DNA of 64,000 nucleotides, from positions 1 through 64,000 of the forward strand of contig NZ_NQMR01000025.1 of NCBI RefSeq assembly GCF_002276045.1, read 5' to 3'. Below, piece by piece: positions 17,805 through 27,177 of this stretch. Source of the DNA: Pseudoalteromonas sp. NBT06-2. Lineage in GTDB: Bacteria > Pseudomonadota > Gammaproteobacteria > Enterobacterales > Alteromonadaceae. The notes under the pieces were generated by a model, which was not told the origin of the DNA, did not search any database, and worked only from the letters and a program-made list of their open reading frames with translations. Position numbers and translations under genes: made by a program. Each line of letters begins with the position of its first letter. Position 1 is the first letter of the stretch.

Positions 17805-19919
17805 ATGTATCTTTTTGAAGGTTTAAAAAAGAAAATCTCAGAGTATTTATCTGAAGATCAAGTTGAATTAGTGCAAAAAGCTTATGTTGTTGCACGAGAA
17901 GCTCATGAAGGGCAAACTCGCTCAAGTGGCGAACCTTATATAACTCATCCAGTTGAAGTAACTCAAATACTGGCTGCTATGAATTTAGATCATGAAACAT
18001 TAATGGCAGCATTAATGCATGATGTAATTGAGGATACAGATTTCAGCCAGCAGGATTTAGCTGAAATATTTGGTGAAACAGTAGCTGAACTTGTTGAGGG
18101 AATGAGCAAACTCGATAAGCTAAAATATAAAAACAAAAAAGAATTCCAAGCTGAAAACTATCGGAAAATGATTATGGCTATGACGCAAGATATTCGCGTT
18201 ATATTAATCAAACTAGCAGATAGAACTCATAATATGCGAACATTAGGTGCATTACGCCCCGATAAACGACGCCGTATCGCTAAAGAAACTCTTGAAATTT
18301 TTGCTCCTATAGCCAACCGTTTAGGTATTCATGATATAAAAAATGAACTTGAAGATTTAGGTTTTCAAGCACTCTACCCTATGCGCCACCGCGCTTTAAC
18401 CTCAGAAGTTGCTAAAGCACGCGGTAATCGCAAAGAGATAATTAATAATATCCAAGATGAAATCATTACGCGATTACAAGAATCAGGCATTGAAGCTGAA
18501 GTATCAGGTCGTGAAAAACACAGTTATAGCATTTACCGAAAAATGCTAAATAAAGAACTGATGTTTAATGAAGTGATGGACATCTATGCATTTCGCATAG
18601 TTGTTGATTCTTTAGATACATGTTATCGCGTATTAGGTGTTACCCATAATTTATATAAGCCTATTGAAACACGATTTAAAGATTATATTGCTGTGCCAAA
18701 AACCAACGGTTACCAGTCACTACACACTTCTTTAGTAGGCCCTCACGGTATTCCTGTTGAAATCCAAATTCGAACTAAAGAGATGGATCAAATGGCTGAT
18801 ATGGGGGTTGCTGCTCATTGGACATATAAAAAGTCAGGCGACAATTCAGGTAATACGGCACAACAACGTGCACGCCAATGGATGCAAAGTTTATTAGAAC
18901 TACAGCAAAGTGCAGGTTCTTCTTTTGAGTTTATTGAAAATGTCAAAACAGAATTATTCCCGGAAGAAATCTACGTATTTACACCTGATGGCCGTATTGT
19001 AGAGCTCCCAATGGGTGCTACTGCAATTGATTTTGCTTATACAGTACATACAGATGTTGGTAATTCTTGTGTTGGTGTTCGAGTTAACCGAAAGCCCTAT
19101 CCATTAAGCCAGCCTTTAGACACCGGACAAACGATAGAAGTGATAACAAGTTCAGGTGCTCATCCAAATGCGACTTGGCTCAATTTTGTTGTTACGGGTA
19201 AAGCCCGTTTAGGTATTAGAAATTACCTTAAAACACAGCAAAATGATGAAGCCATGAATCTAGGTAAGCGTTTATTAGAATCTGCTTTAGGTGAAACTTC
19301 TCTTGAAGAGTTATCGCAAGATAAAATTAATCAAGTTCTTGAAGATAATCAAGTTTCAAGCTTATTAGAGTTATTAGTTGAAATTGGACTCGGTAATTTT
19401 ATGAGTGTTATGATAGCCAGACGGTTATTATCCATCGATTCTGAAGACTCTGATAATGTAAATGAAGTAAAAGATGATTCCAAAGCCGCCTTAATTGGTA
19501 CTGAAGGCATGTTAGTGAACTATTCTAAATGTTGCCGACCAGTTCCAGGTGATGATATTGTGGCTCATGTAAGTCAAGGAAAAGGACTTACAGTTCATCG
19601 ACATGAATGTAAAAATATTCGAGGATGGGAAAATGAACCAGCTAAATTCTTTATTGTTAAATGGGAAGATGCACCAGAAAAAGAATATATTGCAGCGTTT
19701 AGAGTTGAGTTAATAAACCATCAAGGTTCAATGGCTAAGCTTACAAATTTGATTTCAAGTACTTCGGCAAATATTGTTGAAATAACAACCGAAGAAAAAG
19801 AAAGTAATTTATACATAGTAGATATGTCTATTACGGTAAAAGATCGTATTCATGTTGCCAATGTAATGAGAAAAATAAGAGTTGTACCAGAAGTACAAAA
19901 AGTGTATCGCAAAAAATAG
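17805..19919 (+). CDS. spoT: bifunctional (p)ppGpp synthetase/hydrolase
   Basis: 704 residues, E. coli SpoT length. The HD hydrolase domain (residues 20-180) carries HPVEVTQILAAM and ALMHDVIEDTD, the metal-binding HD. The synthetase-like domain lies at about 220-350 (YAFRIVVDSLDTCYRVLG, YIAVPKTNGYQSLHTS). TGS is at about 385-445 (VFTPDGRIVELPMGATAIDF), then a helical/zinc-finger-like stretch (YSKCCRPVPGDDIV) and a C-terminal ACT domain. It balances (p)ppGpp during carbon, fatty-acid or phosphate limitation. ridA follows after 54 bp, as in many gammaproteobacteria. It stops with TAG. Confidence 0.97.
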   Translation: MYLFEGLKKKISEYLSEDQVELVQKAYVVAREAHEGQTRSSGEPYITHPVEVTQILAAMNLDHETLMAALMHDVIEDTDFSQQDLAEIFGETVAELVEGMSKLDKLKYKNKKEFQAENYRKMIMAMTQDIRVILIKLADRTHNMRTLGALRPDKRRRIAKETLEIFAPIANRLGIHDIKNELEDLGFQALYPMRHRALTSEVAKARGNRKEIINNIQDEIITRLQESGIEAEVSGREKHSYSIYRKMLNKELMFNEVMDIYAFRIVVDSLDTCYRVLGVTHNLYKPIETRFKDYIAVPKTNGYQSLHTSLVGPHGIPVEIQIRTKEMDQMADMGVAAHWTYKKSGDNSGNTAQQRARQWMQSLLELQQSAGSSFEFIENVKTELFPEEIYVFTPDGRIVELPMGATAIDFAYTVHTDVGNSCVGVRVNRKPYPLSQPLDTGQTIEVITSSGAHPNATWLNFVVTGKARLGIRNYLKTQQNDEAMNLGKRLLESALGETSLEELSQDKINQVLEDNQVSSLLELLVEIGLGNFMSVMIARRLLSIDSEDSDNVNEVKDDSKAALIGTEGMLVNYSKCCRPVPGDDIVAHVSQGKGLTVHRHECKNIRGWENEPAKFFIVKWEDAPEKEYIAAFRVELINHQGSMAKLTNLISSTSANIVEITTEEKESNLYIVDMSITVKDRIHVANVMRKIRVVPEVQKVYRKK

Positions 19920-19973
19920 CGGCTAATTTATTTATAAAAAATAAAGCAGCTAATTATGATTAAAGGAAATAAA

Positions 19974-20366
19974 ATGGCAAAAGTAATTGTAAATACAGAT
20001 CAAGCGCCTGCGGCAATTGGCACTTATAACCAAGCTGTGAAAGTGGGAACAACAGTATATTTATCAGGTCAAATTCCGTTAGTACCTCAGAACATGGAGA
20101 TCATTTCACAAGATTTTACAGAGCAAGCACATCAAGTATTTAAAAACCTTGTTGCAGTATGTGAAGCTGCTGGCGGTGAATTACAAGATATGGTTAAAGT
20201 AAATATATTTCTAACTGACTTATCTAACTTTGCAATTGTAAATGATGTAATGAGCCAATACTTTAAAACACCCTATCCAGCTCGTGCTGCGGTACAAGTA
20301 AGTGCGCTACCAAAAGCTGTACAAATTGAAATTGACGGTATTATGGAGATACCATCAACTAACTAA
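19974..20366 (+). CDS. ridA: RidA-family 2-iminobutanoate/2-iminopropanoate deaminase
   Basis: 130 residues from ATG 19974, set by SD AAAGGAAAT; an in-frame ATG at 19956 would swallow the SD. It hydrolyses reactive enamine/imine intermediates released by PLP enzymes. Signatures are APAAIGTYNQAVKVG, VYLSGQIPL and the catalytic-Arg block PYPARAAVQVSALPK, with IEIDGI at the end. It is likely co-transcribed with spoT. Confidence 0.95.
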   Translation: MAKVIVNTDQAPAAIGTYNQAVKVGTTVYLSGQIPLVPQNMEIISQDFTEQAHQVFKNLVAVCEAAGGELQDMVKVNIFLTDLSNFAIVNDVMSQYFKTPYPARAAVQVSALPKAVQIEIDGIMEIPSTN

Positions 20367-20384
20367 ATAATAATTAGTTAGTTG
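20356..20384 (+). terminator. hairpin over the ridA stop codon
   Basis: CAACTAACTAA (20356-20366) pairs with TTAGTTAGTTG (20374-20384), loop ATAATAA. It overlaps the last codons of ridA and is followed by GTTAGTTTATAAAA, a weak T-tract. Confidence 0.45.
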
Positions 20385-20597
20385 GTTAGTTTATAAAATG
20401 ATGTAAAGCACGGCTCACTTTGATTTTTTGCTACCTTAGGTATCGATAGTGAACCTAATTAATCGTGTTTTAAGATCATGAATTAGATTATCTTTGTGAT
20501 ATTTTTGACATGATTATACAATTATGTCAAAAGCCAAATAAACTTTTAAAGAGCTTGACATACGTTACCTCAATAAAGCTGCACTGAAAATTTATTG

Positions 20598-21593
20598 TTA
20601 CAGAATTTCAGAAACCTCAGCTTTTAATTGCTCTGACCATACACCCACCTGTACTTGGCCTATATGCTGTTTTTGTAATAACAGCATAGCGAGTCTTGAT
20701 TGACCTATGCCACCGCCAATTGTTTGCGGCAACTTAGACTGTAATAACATTTTATGCCAATCTAACTCTAACCTCGCACTGTCACCTGTAATTTCAAGTT
20801 GTTTCTCTAACGCTTCAGGGCTAACGCGAATACCCATAGATGAAATTTCAAATACATCTTGTAATACAGGGTTCCAAACTAAAATATCACCATTTAATCC
20901 TGCATATTTCTCACATGTCGCACTAGACCAGTCATCATAATCTGGAGCACGAACATCATGAATATCACCATCGGATAACTCACCGCCTATACCAATTAAA
21001 AATACCGCACCATACTCTTTTACAACGGCTCTTTCACGATCTTTTGCTGATAAATCAGGGTATTGCTCAACTAACTCTTGTGAATGAATAAAAATGATAG
21101 ATTCAGGTAAAAATGGCTTTAATTGATATAATTTATCCAGCTCAAATTCTGTTGCTTTTATTGCACTATAAAGTGTTGTTACTGTCGCTTTTAAATAATC
21201 TAATGAACGCTCACTTGATTCACAAATTACTTTTTCCCAATCCCACTGATCAACATATACAGAATGAATTGGACTAAGCTTTTCTTCATCTGGTCTAAGG
21301 GCTTTCATATGCGTATAAATACCCTCTCCAATACTAAAAGCGTGCTCGCCTAATGTTTTTCGCTTCCATTTTGCCAACGAGTGCACAACTTCATACTCTT
21401 TTTCTGGTAATGATTTCACTTTAACTTCTACGGCTTTTTCATACCCACTTAAGTTATCCTGAATACCATCACCTACTTGAGCTAAAATTGGTGCTTGCAC
21501 TTCAATTAGCCCTAGTTGTGATTCTAGTTGTGCTGAAAATAATTGCTTTACTTTGCTGATCTGTACTTGGCTTTTTATGTATTGGCTACTCAT
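20598..21593 (-). CDS. asnA: aspartate-ammonia ligase (asparagine synthetase A)
   Basis: 331 residues from ATG 21593 (SD GAGAAT on the minus strand), chosen because the product then aligns with AsnA proteins: [20 protein letters not shown], then [20 protein letters not shown]. It makes Asn from Asp, NH4+ and ATP in the cytoplasm, using a class-II aaRS-like fold. The C-terminal [20 protein letters not shown] is the conserved motif 3. It is divergent from asnC, as in E. coli, where AsnC activates asnA. Confidence 0.96.
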   Translation of the reverse strand: MSSQYIKSQVQISKVKQLFSAQLESQLGLIEVQAPILAQVGDGIQDNLSGYEKAVEVKVKSLPEKEYEVVHSLAKWKRKTLGEHAFSIGEGIYTHMKALRPDEEKLSPIHSVYVDQWDWEKVICESSERSLDYLKATVTTLYSAIKATEFELDKLYQLKPFLPESIIFIHSQELVEQYPDLSAKDRERAVVKEYGAVFLIGIGGELSDGDIHDVRAPDYDDWSSATCEKYAGLNGDILVWNPVLQDVFEISSMGIRVSPEALEKQLEITGDSARLELDWHKMLLQSKLPQTIGGGIGQSRLAMLLLQKQHIGQVQVGVWSEQLKAEVSEIL

Positions 21594-21748
21594 GGTAATT
21601 CTCATTAAATTTACATTTCTTACCTATTATCCTCACTTAAATCACAATAATATTCAACATACCTCATTAAAAATAGCTTTACATTGAATTTATTAACAAT
21701 AAAATAGTTCTTAAGCTAAGAGATCAATAATAAGAGCGGTAAAATACA

Positions 21749-22207
21749 ATGCAAAATTATGAGATCGATAATCTAGATAAAAACATTCTTAAGGCTTTAA
21801 CTGAAAATGCGCGTATCCCTTATGCTGAATTGGCTAAAAAATTAGCAGTCAGTGCGGGGACAATTCATGTCCGAGTAGAAAAAATGAAAATTGCAGGCAT
21901 AATTAAAGGTACTAAAGTATCAATTAGTGCAAAAAACTTAGGTTATGATGTTTGTTGCTTTATCGGTATCAACTTAAAAAATGCTAAAGATTATCCTACA
22001 ACAATAAAAAAACTCGAAGAATTTGAAGAGGTCGTTGAGGCTTATTACACAACCGGAAACTACAGTATTTTTATTAAGTTAATGACACGTTCAATTGATC
22101 ATCTTCAAATGGTGTTGATCAATAAAATACAAACAATTGAAGAGATACAATCAACAGAAACCTTAATATCATTACAAAACCCAATTAATCGAGATGTTTT
22201 ACCTTAG
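21749..22207 (+). CDS. asnC: AsnC, Lrp/AsnC-family regulator of asparagine synthesis
   Basis: 152 residues. The N-terminal HTH is YEIDNLDKNILKALTENAR, then YAELAKKLAVSAGTIHVRV. The C-terminal RAM effector domain includes LGYDVCCFIGINLKNAKDYP and VVEAYYTTGNYSIFIKL, very close to E. coli AsnC. It faces asnA across a 155-bp intergenic region (21594-21748) that should contain its asparagine-responsive binding site. It stops with TAG. Confidence 0.95.
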   Translation: MQNYEIDNLDKNILKALTENARIPYAELAKKLAVSAGTIHVRVEKMKIAGIIKGTKVSISAKNLGYDVCCFIGINLKNAKDYPTTIKKLEEFEEVVEAYYTTGNYSIFIKLMTRSIDHLQMVLINKIQTIEEIQSTETLISLQNPINRDVLP

Positions 22208-22264
22208 TAGGCAGAACTCTCATGTTTAGGTATAATCTCAGCCGATTTTCAACTACGAGTATTA

Positions 22265-22969
22265 ATGAGTCGCAGCATGCCAAACAATCGCTATAAAAGA
22301 ATCAAAAACGTTTTAGATAAAAGACAAACTGATTTAACTGTTTGTTTAGATGAAGTACATAAACATCATAATCTATCTGCGATTGTACGCACGGCAGATG
22401 CAGTTGGTATTCATAGAGTTCATGCTGTATGGCCAGAAAATCAAAAACGTGTAACAGGCAATACTTCAGGTGGTAGCAAAAACTGGGTTGAAACCCATAT
22501 GCATATAACAGTAGAAGATGCCATTAAAGATATTCGTACTCGAACACCTGGTATTCAACTATTAGCCACAAATTTATCTGATACAGCCGTTGATTTTAGA
22601 GAAATTGATTATACAAAACCAACAGCTGTGATCGTTGGCCAAGAACAAACGGGGATATCAGATACTGCTTTAGCTTTAGCCGATCAACATATTGTGATCC
22701 CAATGGAAGGTATGGTGCAGTCTCTTAACGTATCTGTTGCGACCGCTTTAATCTTATTTGAAGCACAAAGACAAAGAAAAATTGCAAAGATGTATGATGA
22801 CTCAGATTTATGCAACAGTATTAAACATAAATTATTATTTGAAGGCTGTCATCCTGTCATAGCAAAACAATGTAAATTAAAGGACTTAGATTACCCAGCC
22901 ATTGACGAGCAAGGCGAAATTATAGCGACTGAAGCTTTTTGGAATATACTAAGATACAAAGCAAGTTAA
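22265..22969 (+). CDS. trmH: tRNA (guanosine-18-2'-O)-methyltransferase
   Basis: 234 residues of the SPOUT class. KRQTDLTVCLDEVHKHHNLS and AIVRTADAVGIHRVHAVWP form motif 1. VIVGQEQTGISDTALALAD and IPMEGMVQSLNVSVATALIL form the trefoil knot that binds SAM. It methylates G18 in the D loop of tRNAs. It is located between asnC and recG; in E. coli it lies between spoT and recG. A second in-frame ATG at 22277 is possible. Confidence 0.96.
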   Translation: MSRSMPNNRYKRIKNVLDKRQTDLTVCLDEVHKHHNLSAIVRTADAVGIHRVHAVWPENQKRVTGNTSGGSKNWVETHMHITVEDAIKDIRTRTPGIQLLATNLSDTAVDFREIDYTKPTAVIVGQEQTGISDTALALADQHIVIPMEGMVQSLNVSVATALILFEAQRQRKIAKMYDDSDLCNSIKHKLLFEGCHPVIAKQCKLKDLDYPAIDEQGEIIATEAFWNILRYKAS

Positions 22970-23155
22970 ATTAGAGTTAATAATCTAGTGAACTTTTACC
23001 CTTAGGTTGAATTCATAAGCCATATACCTCTCGCAGCTATCTTTGCCTTAACGCGGTTTAATATCTGATAACTATCCCTTAAACCGAGTTGTGGTTAACC
23101 TAAAATTCTGGCAACATTTCATATTATCACTTTGATGAATCTAATTGAGCAATAA

Positions 23156-25267
23156 ATGAGTCAACTTCCTAATTTAAGCCAATATCCTATTACAGAGCTT
23201 AAAGGCGTTGGCCCAAAAATGGCAGAACGTTTATATAAATTACATATTCATACTGTACAAGATATGTTATTTCATTTACCTATGCGTTATGAAGATAGAA
23301 CAAAATGCGTGCCTATCTACGAATTGCAAATTCATTCCCATGTCAGTATTCAAGCGACAATAGAAACAAGCCAAGTAACATTTGGCAAAAGGCGCATGTT
23401 TATTGTTAATGCTAACGATGGCACCGGTAGCATCACTTTAAGATTCTTCAATTTTACAGCCGCACAAACAAAAAGCTTAATTCAAGGTAAAACGATTCGT
23501 TGTTTTGGTGAAGTTCGCCGTGGTCATAGTGGTTTTGAAATGGCGCATCCTGAATATAAACTAGTACGAACTCATGATGGCTATTCACAACAAGAAAATG
23601 AAGAAGAAACTCTTACGCCTGTTTATCATACTACAGAAGGGCTAAAACAGCTCAGTATCCGTAACTTAAGCGATCAAGCTGTCGATTTATTACATAAATA
23701 TAATATTGAAGAATTATTACCCGTTGAGCATCAAACCAATGGTTTAAGTTTAAAACAAGCTTTGCTCTCATTACATCGCCCTTGCGCAGATACCAATCAA
23801 ACTTTATTAGAGTTTGGTACGCATCCGGCACAGCAACGCTTGGTTATGGAAGAGCTATTAGCCCAAAATATCAGCCTGTTAAAATTAAGACAAAAAGGCC
23901 AAGATCATCAAGCGATTAATTTACCACCAACAAATCAATTAGAAGCTCAGTTTTTATCGAGTCTGCCTTTCTCACCCACTCAAGCACAACAAAGAGTTGT
24001 ATCTGAAATTAAAAATGATTTAGCACAAAACTATCCTATGATGCGTTTGGTTCAAGGGGATGTTGGCTCAGGAAAAACTCTAGTGGCAGCACTCAGTGCG
24101 CTTTGTGCTATTTCTCAAGGATATCAAGTGGCATTAATGGCACCAACTGAGATATTAGCTGAACAACATGCCACTAACTTTAGAGATTGGTTTGAACAAC
24201 TTGATATAAAAATTGCTTGGCTGGCAGGTAAAACTAAAGGAAAACTGAGAGAAACAACTTTAGAGTCAATTGCTTCAGGTTCAGCTCAAATGATCGTAGG
24301 TACACATGCTTTATTTCAAAATCAGGTTGTTTTTAATAATTTAGCATTAGTCATTATTGATGAACAACATCGATTTGGTGTACATCAAAGGTTAGAGTTA
24401 AGAGAAAAAGGGAAATTTGAAATTGATGAAAATACTGTTTGCTATCCACATCAATTAGTTATGACTGCAACGCCTATTCCCAGAACATTAGCTATGACAG
24501 CTTATGCAGATTTAGAAACATCTATTATAGACGAACTACCACCAGGAAGAACGCCAATTACCACAGTTGCCTTACCTGACACTAGGCGAGATGAAATCAT
24601 AGGTCGAGTAGAAAAGGCCTGTAAAGATCAAAATAGACAGGTTTACTGGGTTTGTACATTAATTGAAGAATCTGAAGTACTGCAATGCCAAGCAGCAGAA
24701 GATGCCGCCGTTTATTTACAAACTTGCTTGCCAGATCTTAAAATCGCTTTGGTACATGGCAGAATGAAACCAGCTGAAAAGCAAGCTGTGATGGCACAAT
24801 TTAAAAATGGCGAATTTCAGGTTTTAGTCGCTACAACAGTAATTGAAGTCGGTGTTGATGTACCTAATGCTAGCCTTATTATTATTGAAAACCCTGAACG
24901 TCTGGGTTTAGCACAATTACACCAGTTGCGTGGGCGTGTAGGTCGAGGCCATATTGCTTCGCACTGTGTATTGCTTTATCACAGCCCATTGTCTAAAACC
25001 GCACAAAAGCGATTAGGTGTATTAAGAGACAGCTCTGACGGTTTTGTTATCGCACAAAAAGATTTAGAAATTAGAGGGCCAGGTGAAGTACTTGGCACAA
25101 AACAAACTGGATTAGCTGAATTTAAAATTGCAGATTTAGTACGAGATGCTTATTTAGTAAAACAAGTTCGCCCCATCGCACTCAATATGTTGCATCAGTA
25201 TCCAGAGCCTAGTAATAAATTAATTAAGCGCTGGTTACCTGAAAGAGAACGATACGCACAAGCATAA
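23156..25267 (+). CDS. recG: ATP-dependent DNA helicase RecG
   Basis: 703 residues. The N-terminal wedge/OB domain (residues 1-170) carries LKGVGPKMAERLYKLHIHT and QDMLFHLPMRYEDRT. Helicase motif I is VQGDVGSGKTLVAALSAL, motif II is IIDEQHRFGVHQR (DEQH), motif III is MTATPIPRTLAMTAYADLE and motif VI is QLRGRVGRG. The TRG region EIRGPGEVLGTKQTGLAEF follows. It reverses stalled replication forks and processes Holliday junctions and R-loops. It starts 186 bp after trmH, a gap with no gene seen. Confidence 0.97.
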   Translation: MSQLPNLSQYPITELKGVGPKMAERLYKLHIHTVQDMLFHLPMRYEDRTKCVPIYELQIHSHVSIQATIETSQVTFGKRRMFIVNANDGTGSITLRFFNFTAAQTKSLIQGKTIRCFGEVRRGHSGFEMAHPEYKLVRTHDGYSQQENEEETLTPVYHTTEGLKQLSIRNLSDQAVDLLHKYNIEELLPVEHQTNGLSLKQALLSLHRPCADTNQTLLEFGTHPAQQRLVMEELLAQNISLLKLRQKGQDHQAINLPPTNQLEAQFLSSLPFSPTQAQQRVVSEIKNDLAQNYPMMRLVQGDVGSGKTLVAALSALCAISQGYQVALMAPTEILAEQHATNFRDWFEQLDIKIAWLAGKTKGKLRETTLESIASGSAQMIVGTHALFQNQVVFNNLALVIIDEQHRFGVHQRLELREKGKFEIDENTVCYPHQLVMTATPIPRTLAMTAYADLETSIIDELPPGRTPITTVALPDTRRDEIIGRVEKACKDQNRQVYWVCTLIEESEVLQCQAAEDAAVYLQTCLPDLKIALVHGRMKPAEKQAVMAQFKNGEFQVLVATTVIEVGVDVPNASLIIIENPERLGLAQLHQLRGRVGRGHIASHCVLLYHSPLSKTAQKRLGVLRDSSDGFVIAQKDLEIRGPGEVLGTKQTGLAEFKIADLVRDAYLVKQVRPIALNMLHQYPEPSNKLIKRWLPERERYAQA

Positions 25268-25290
25268 TATACCCAAACTAGTAATTCAGG
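25268..25290 (+). repeat. dispersed TATACCC repeat, short remnant
   Basis: TATACCCAAACTAGTAATTC matches the head of the TATACCCAAGC family but only about 23 bp remain, immediately after recG. Confidence 0.4.
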
Positions 25291-25295
25291 CCCTA

Positions 25296-25330
25296 AAAAC
25301 AGTTAAGGTCTATAAACCTTAACTGTTTTA
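25296..25330. terminator. bidirectional terminator between recG and thiI
   Basis: AAAACAGTTAAGG (25296-25308) pairs perfectly with CCTTAACTGTTTT (25317-25329), an 8-nt loop between. A-tract on one side and T-tract on the other suit both convergent genes. It overlaps the last codons and stop of thiI. Confidence 0.75.
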
Positions 25331-26760
25331 TAACCTTGCTCATGTAATATTAAAGCTTGTAACTGACTCATTACGCCTTTATCACAGTATAAGTAATATT
25401 CTATATCTTTTGGCAAGTCACTAAACTTAGTTGCTAAACGGAAGAAAGGTAAATGCACAACATCATGGCCTGCTACATCTAAAGGATTGTTGTCTTCTTC
25501 TTCAGAAGAGCGGATGTCAATAATGACTGCATCTTGAGGTAAATCTGATACAGACTCTGCATCAGCCACTTCTTCTTGGGCTTCTTTAGCTATGTCACGT
25601 ATATCCATCACACGTGCGTTTTCGATGACCGTATCTAAGATGTCAAAATCAAACTTTTCTTCTTCCGCTAAGATTTTGCCAATTTTAGCTTTAACTGTCG
25701 GTTTTTTAGAGATCACACCACAATATTCAGGCATTACTTCAGCCATATCAGCAGTACCAATAGCACGGGCAATATCGATAATTTCTTGTTTATCATGCTG
25801 AATTAATGGGCGTAAAATTAAGGTATCAGTAACACGGTCAATTATGCTTAAATTTGTTAACGTTTGGCTTGAAACTTGCCCTAAACTTTCACCTGTTACA
25901 ATAGCATCTATGCCCATTTTTTCTGCAACAACAGAGCCGGCACGCATCATCATACGTTTTAAAATAACACCCATCTGGCTGTTTTCAACATTTTCTAAAA
26001 TCTCAGCAACTACCGGATCAAAATCAATTGCAACAAATTTAACTTTATGTGTAGAGCTGAATTTATTCCATAGATAATAACTGGCTTGCTTAACACCAAT
26101 CTCGTGCGCAGTGCCACCTAAATTAAAAAATAAATAGTGTGTACGCGCGCCCTTACGTATCATTTGATAAGTCGCGACACCTGAATCAAAGCCACCAGAG
26201 ACAAGTGATAACACACTTTCCTGACTCGGAAGCGGGAAGCCTGCAACACCAAAGTGCGTTTCTTTTACGATGTAAGCTAAATCTTGTTTAATTTCTATTT
26301 TTACTGTTACTTCAGGTTTAGATAATTTAACACTTGCACCTTCAACGTTTTGATTTAAACCACCACCAACATAACGTTCTACTTCCCCGGAGCTAAAATC
26401 ATGTTTGCCAACACGCTTACAACGAACGCAAAAAGTCTTACCAGCAATAACATCTCTATTTAATTCTAAGGCAGCCTGGTATATGTCATCTACCGTTTCA
26501 AAAGGCGTTTCAGCAACTTCTATAAATTGCATTATGCCTGGTATATTTTTTAAGATATCAATTAAAGCTAAACGTGATTCATCATCGCTACTATCTGATA
26601 CTAAAACTAAATTATCCCAATTGTTGTGTACCTTTATTTTTTCATCGAAACGCTGACCAAGGATTCGGATATTATTTTCCAAAAGCTTTGTAAAACGCTT
26701 ACGAACAGAACGACTTTTAATCGCTATTTCAGGGTGTAATTTGATGATAAATTTAATCAT
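25303..26760 (-). CDS. thiI: tRNA 4-thiouridine synthase / thiamine sulfur carrier protein ThiI
   Basis: 485 residues from ATG 26760, where the product becomes IKFIIKLHPEIAIKSRSVRK as in E. coli ThiI; an upstream ATG adds 13 unsupported residues. The ferredoxin-like/THUMP part occupies 1-165 (GKTFCVRCKRVGKHDFSS), the PP-loop ATPase 175-390 (LVSGGFDSGVATYQM), and a rhodanese domain the C-terminus. The catalytic Cys is in LYCDKGVMSQLQAL, and the disulfide partner Cys in EYCGVISKKPTVK. It makes s4U8 in tRNA and feeds sulfur to thiazole synthesis. Confidence 0.96.
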   Translation of the reverse strand: MIKFIIKLHPEIAIKSRSVRKRFTKLLENNIRILGQRFDEKIKVHNNWDNLVLVSDSSDDESRLALIDILKNIPGIMQFIEVAETPFETVDDIYQAALELNRDVIAGKTFCVRCKRVGKHDFSSGEVERYVGGGLNQNVEGASVKLSKPEVTVKIEIKQDLAYIVKETHFGVAGFPLPSQESVLSLVSGGFDSGVATYQMIRKGARTHYLFFNLGGTAHEIGVKQASYYLWNKFSSTHKVKFVAIDFDPVVAEILENVENSQMGVILKRMMMRAGSVVAEKMGIDAIVTGESLGQVSSQTLTNLSIIDRVTDTLILRPLIQHDKQEIIDIARAIGTADMAEVMPEYCGVISKKPTVKAKIGKILAEEEKFDFDILDTVIENARVMDIRDIAKEAQEEVADAESVSDLPQDAVIIDIRSSEEEDNNPLDVAGHDVVHLPFFRLATKFSDLPKDIEYYLYCDKGVMSQLQALILHEQGYKTVKVYRP

Positions 26761-26847
26761 TAGGATCTCAAAACATAACGAAAGTAACAGGCGCGGCATT
26801 ATATCAAATAAACCTTCCCTTATAACAATTTTTTATGAAAGTTAACG

Positions 26848-27012
26848 TATACCTGTGCTACTTGGAAATGCAGGCTTCAGAGTTTCGGTAAGATACGAGT
26901 ACAAAGCATGATTTGTAATTCTTGGTTATTCCCTGATTATGAATCATATCGCCTTTTTCTAAAGCGGTAACAACTTGTAATTTAAAGCCTAGTGAATAAT
27001 CACGTTAGGTAC
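26848..27012. repeat. dispersed TATACCC intergenic repeat, about 165 bp
   Basis: It begins TATACCTGTGCTACTTGGAA and continues with GGTTATTCCCTGATTATG and AAAGCGGTAAC, blocks shared with other copies of this family (GGTTATTCCCT is also at 56.2 kb). It fills most of the 417-bp gap between thiI and the pit terminator. No gene is seen there. Confidence 0.6.
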
Positions 27013-27095
27013 GTTTAGTATGCATAGTGTTTGAGTTGTTCATAATAAGTCCTAAATATGTAAACACATTTCAGGACAAGGCATATATAACAATT

Positions 27096-27126
27096 AAAAA
27101 AGGCTTCTGTTCAGAAGCCTTTTTAA
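27096..27126 (-). terminator. intrinsic terminator of the pst-phoU-pit block
   Basis: AGGCTTCTG (27101-27109) and CAGAAGCCT (27112-27120) form a perfect 9-bp stem, extended by flanking A and T tracts. On the minus strand a run of six T follows the stem, 52 bp past the pit stop. Confidence 0.85.
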
Positions 27127-27177
27127 TATTTTTAAAATACCATGAAGTGGTCTTAATAAAGCTGCGCAGCAGGTTTA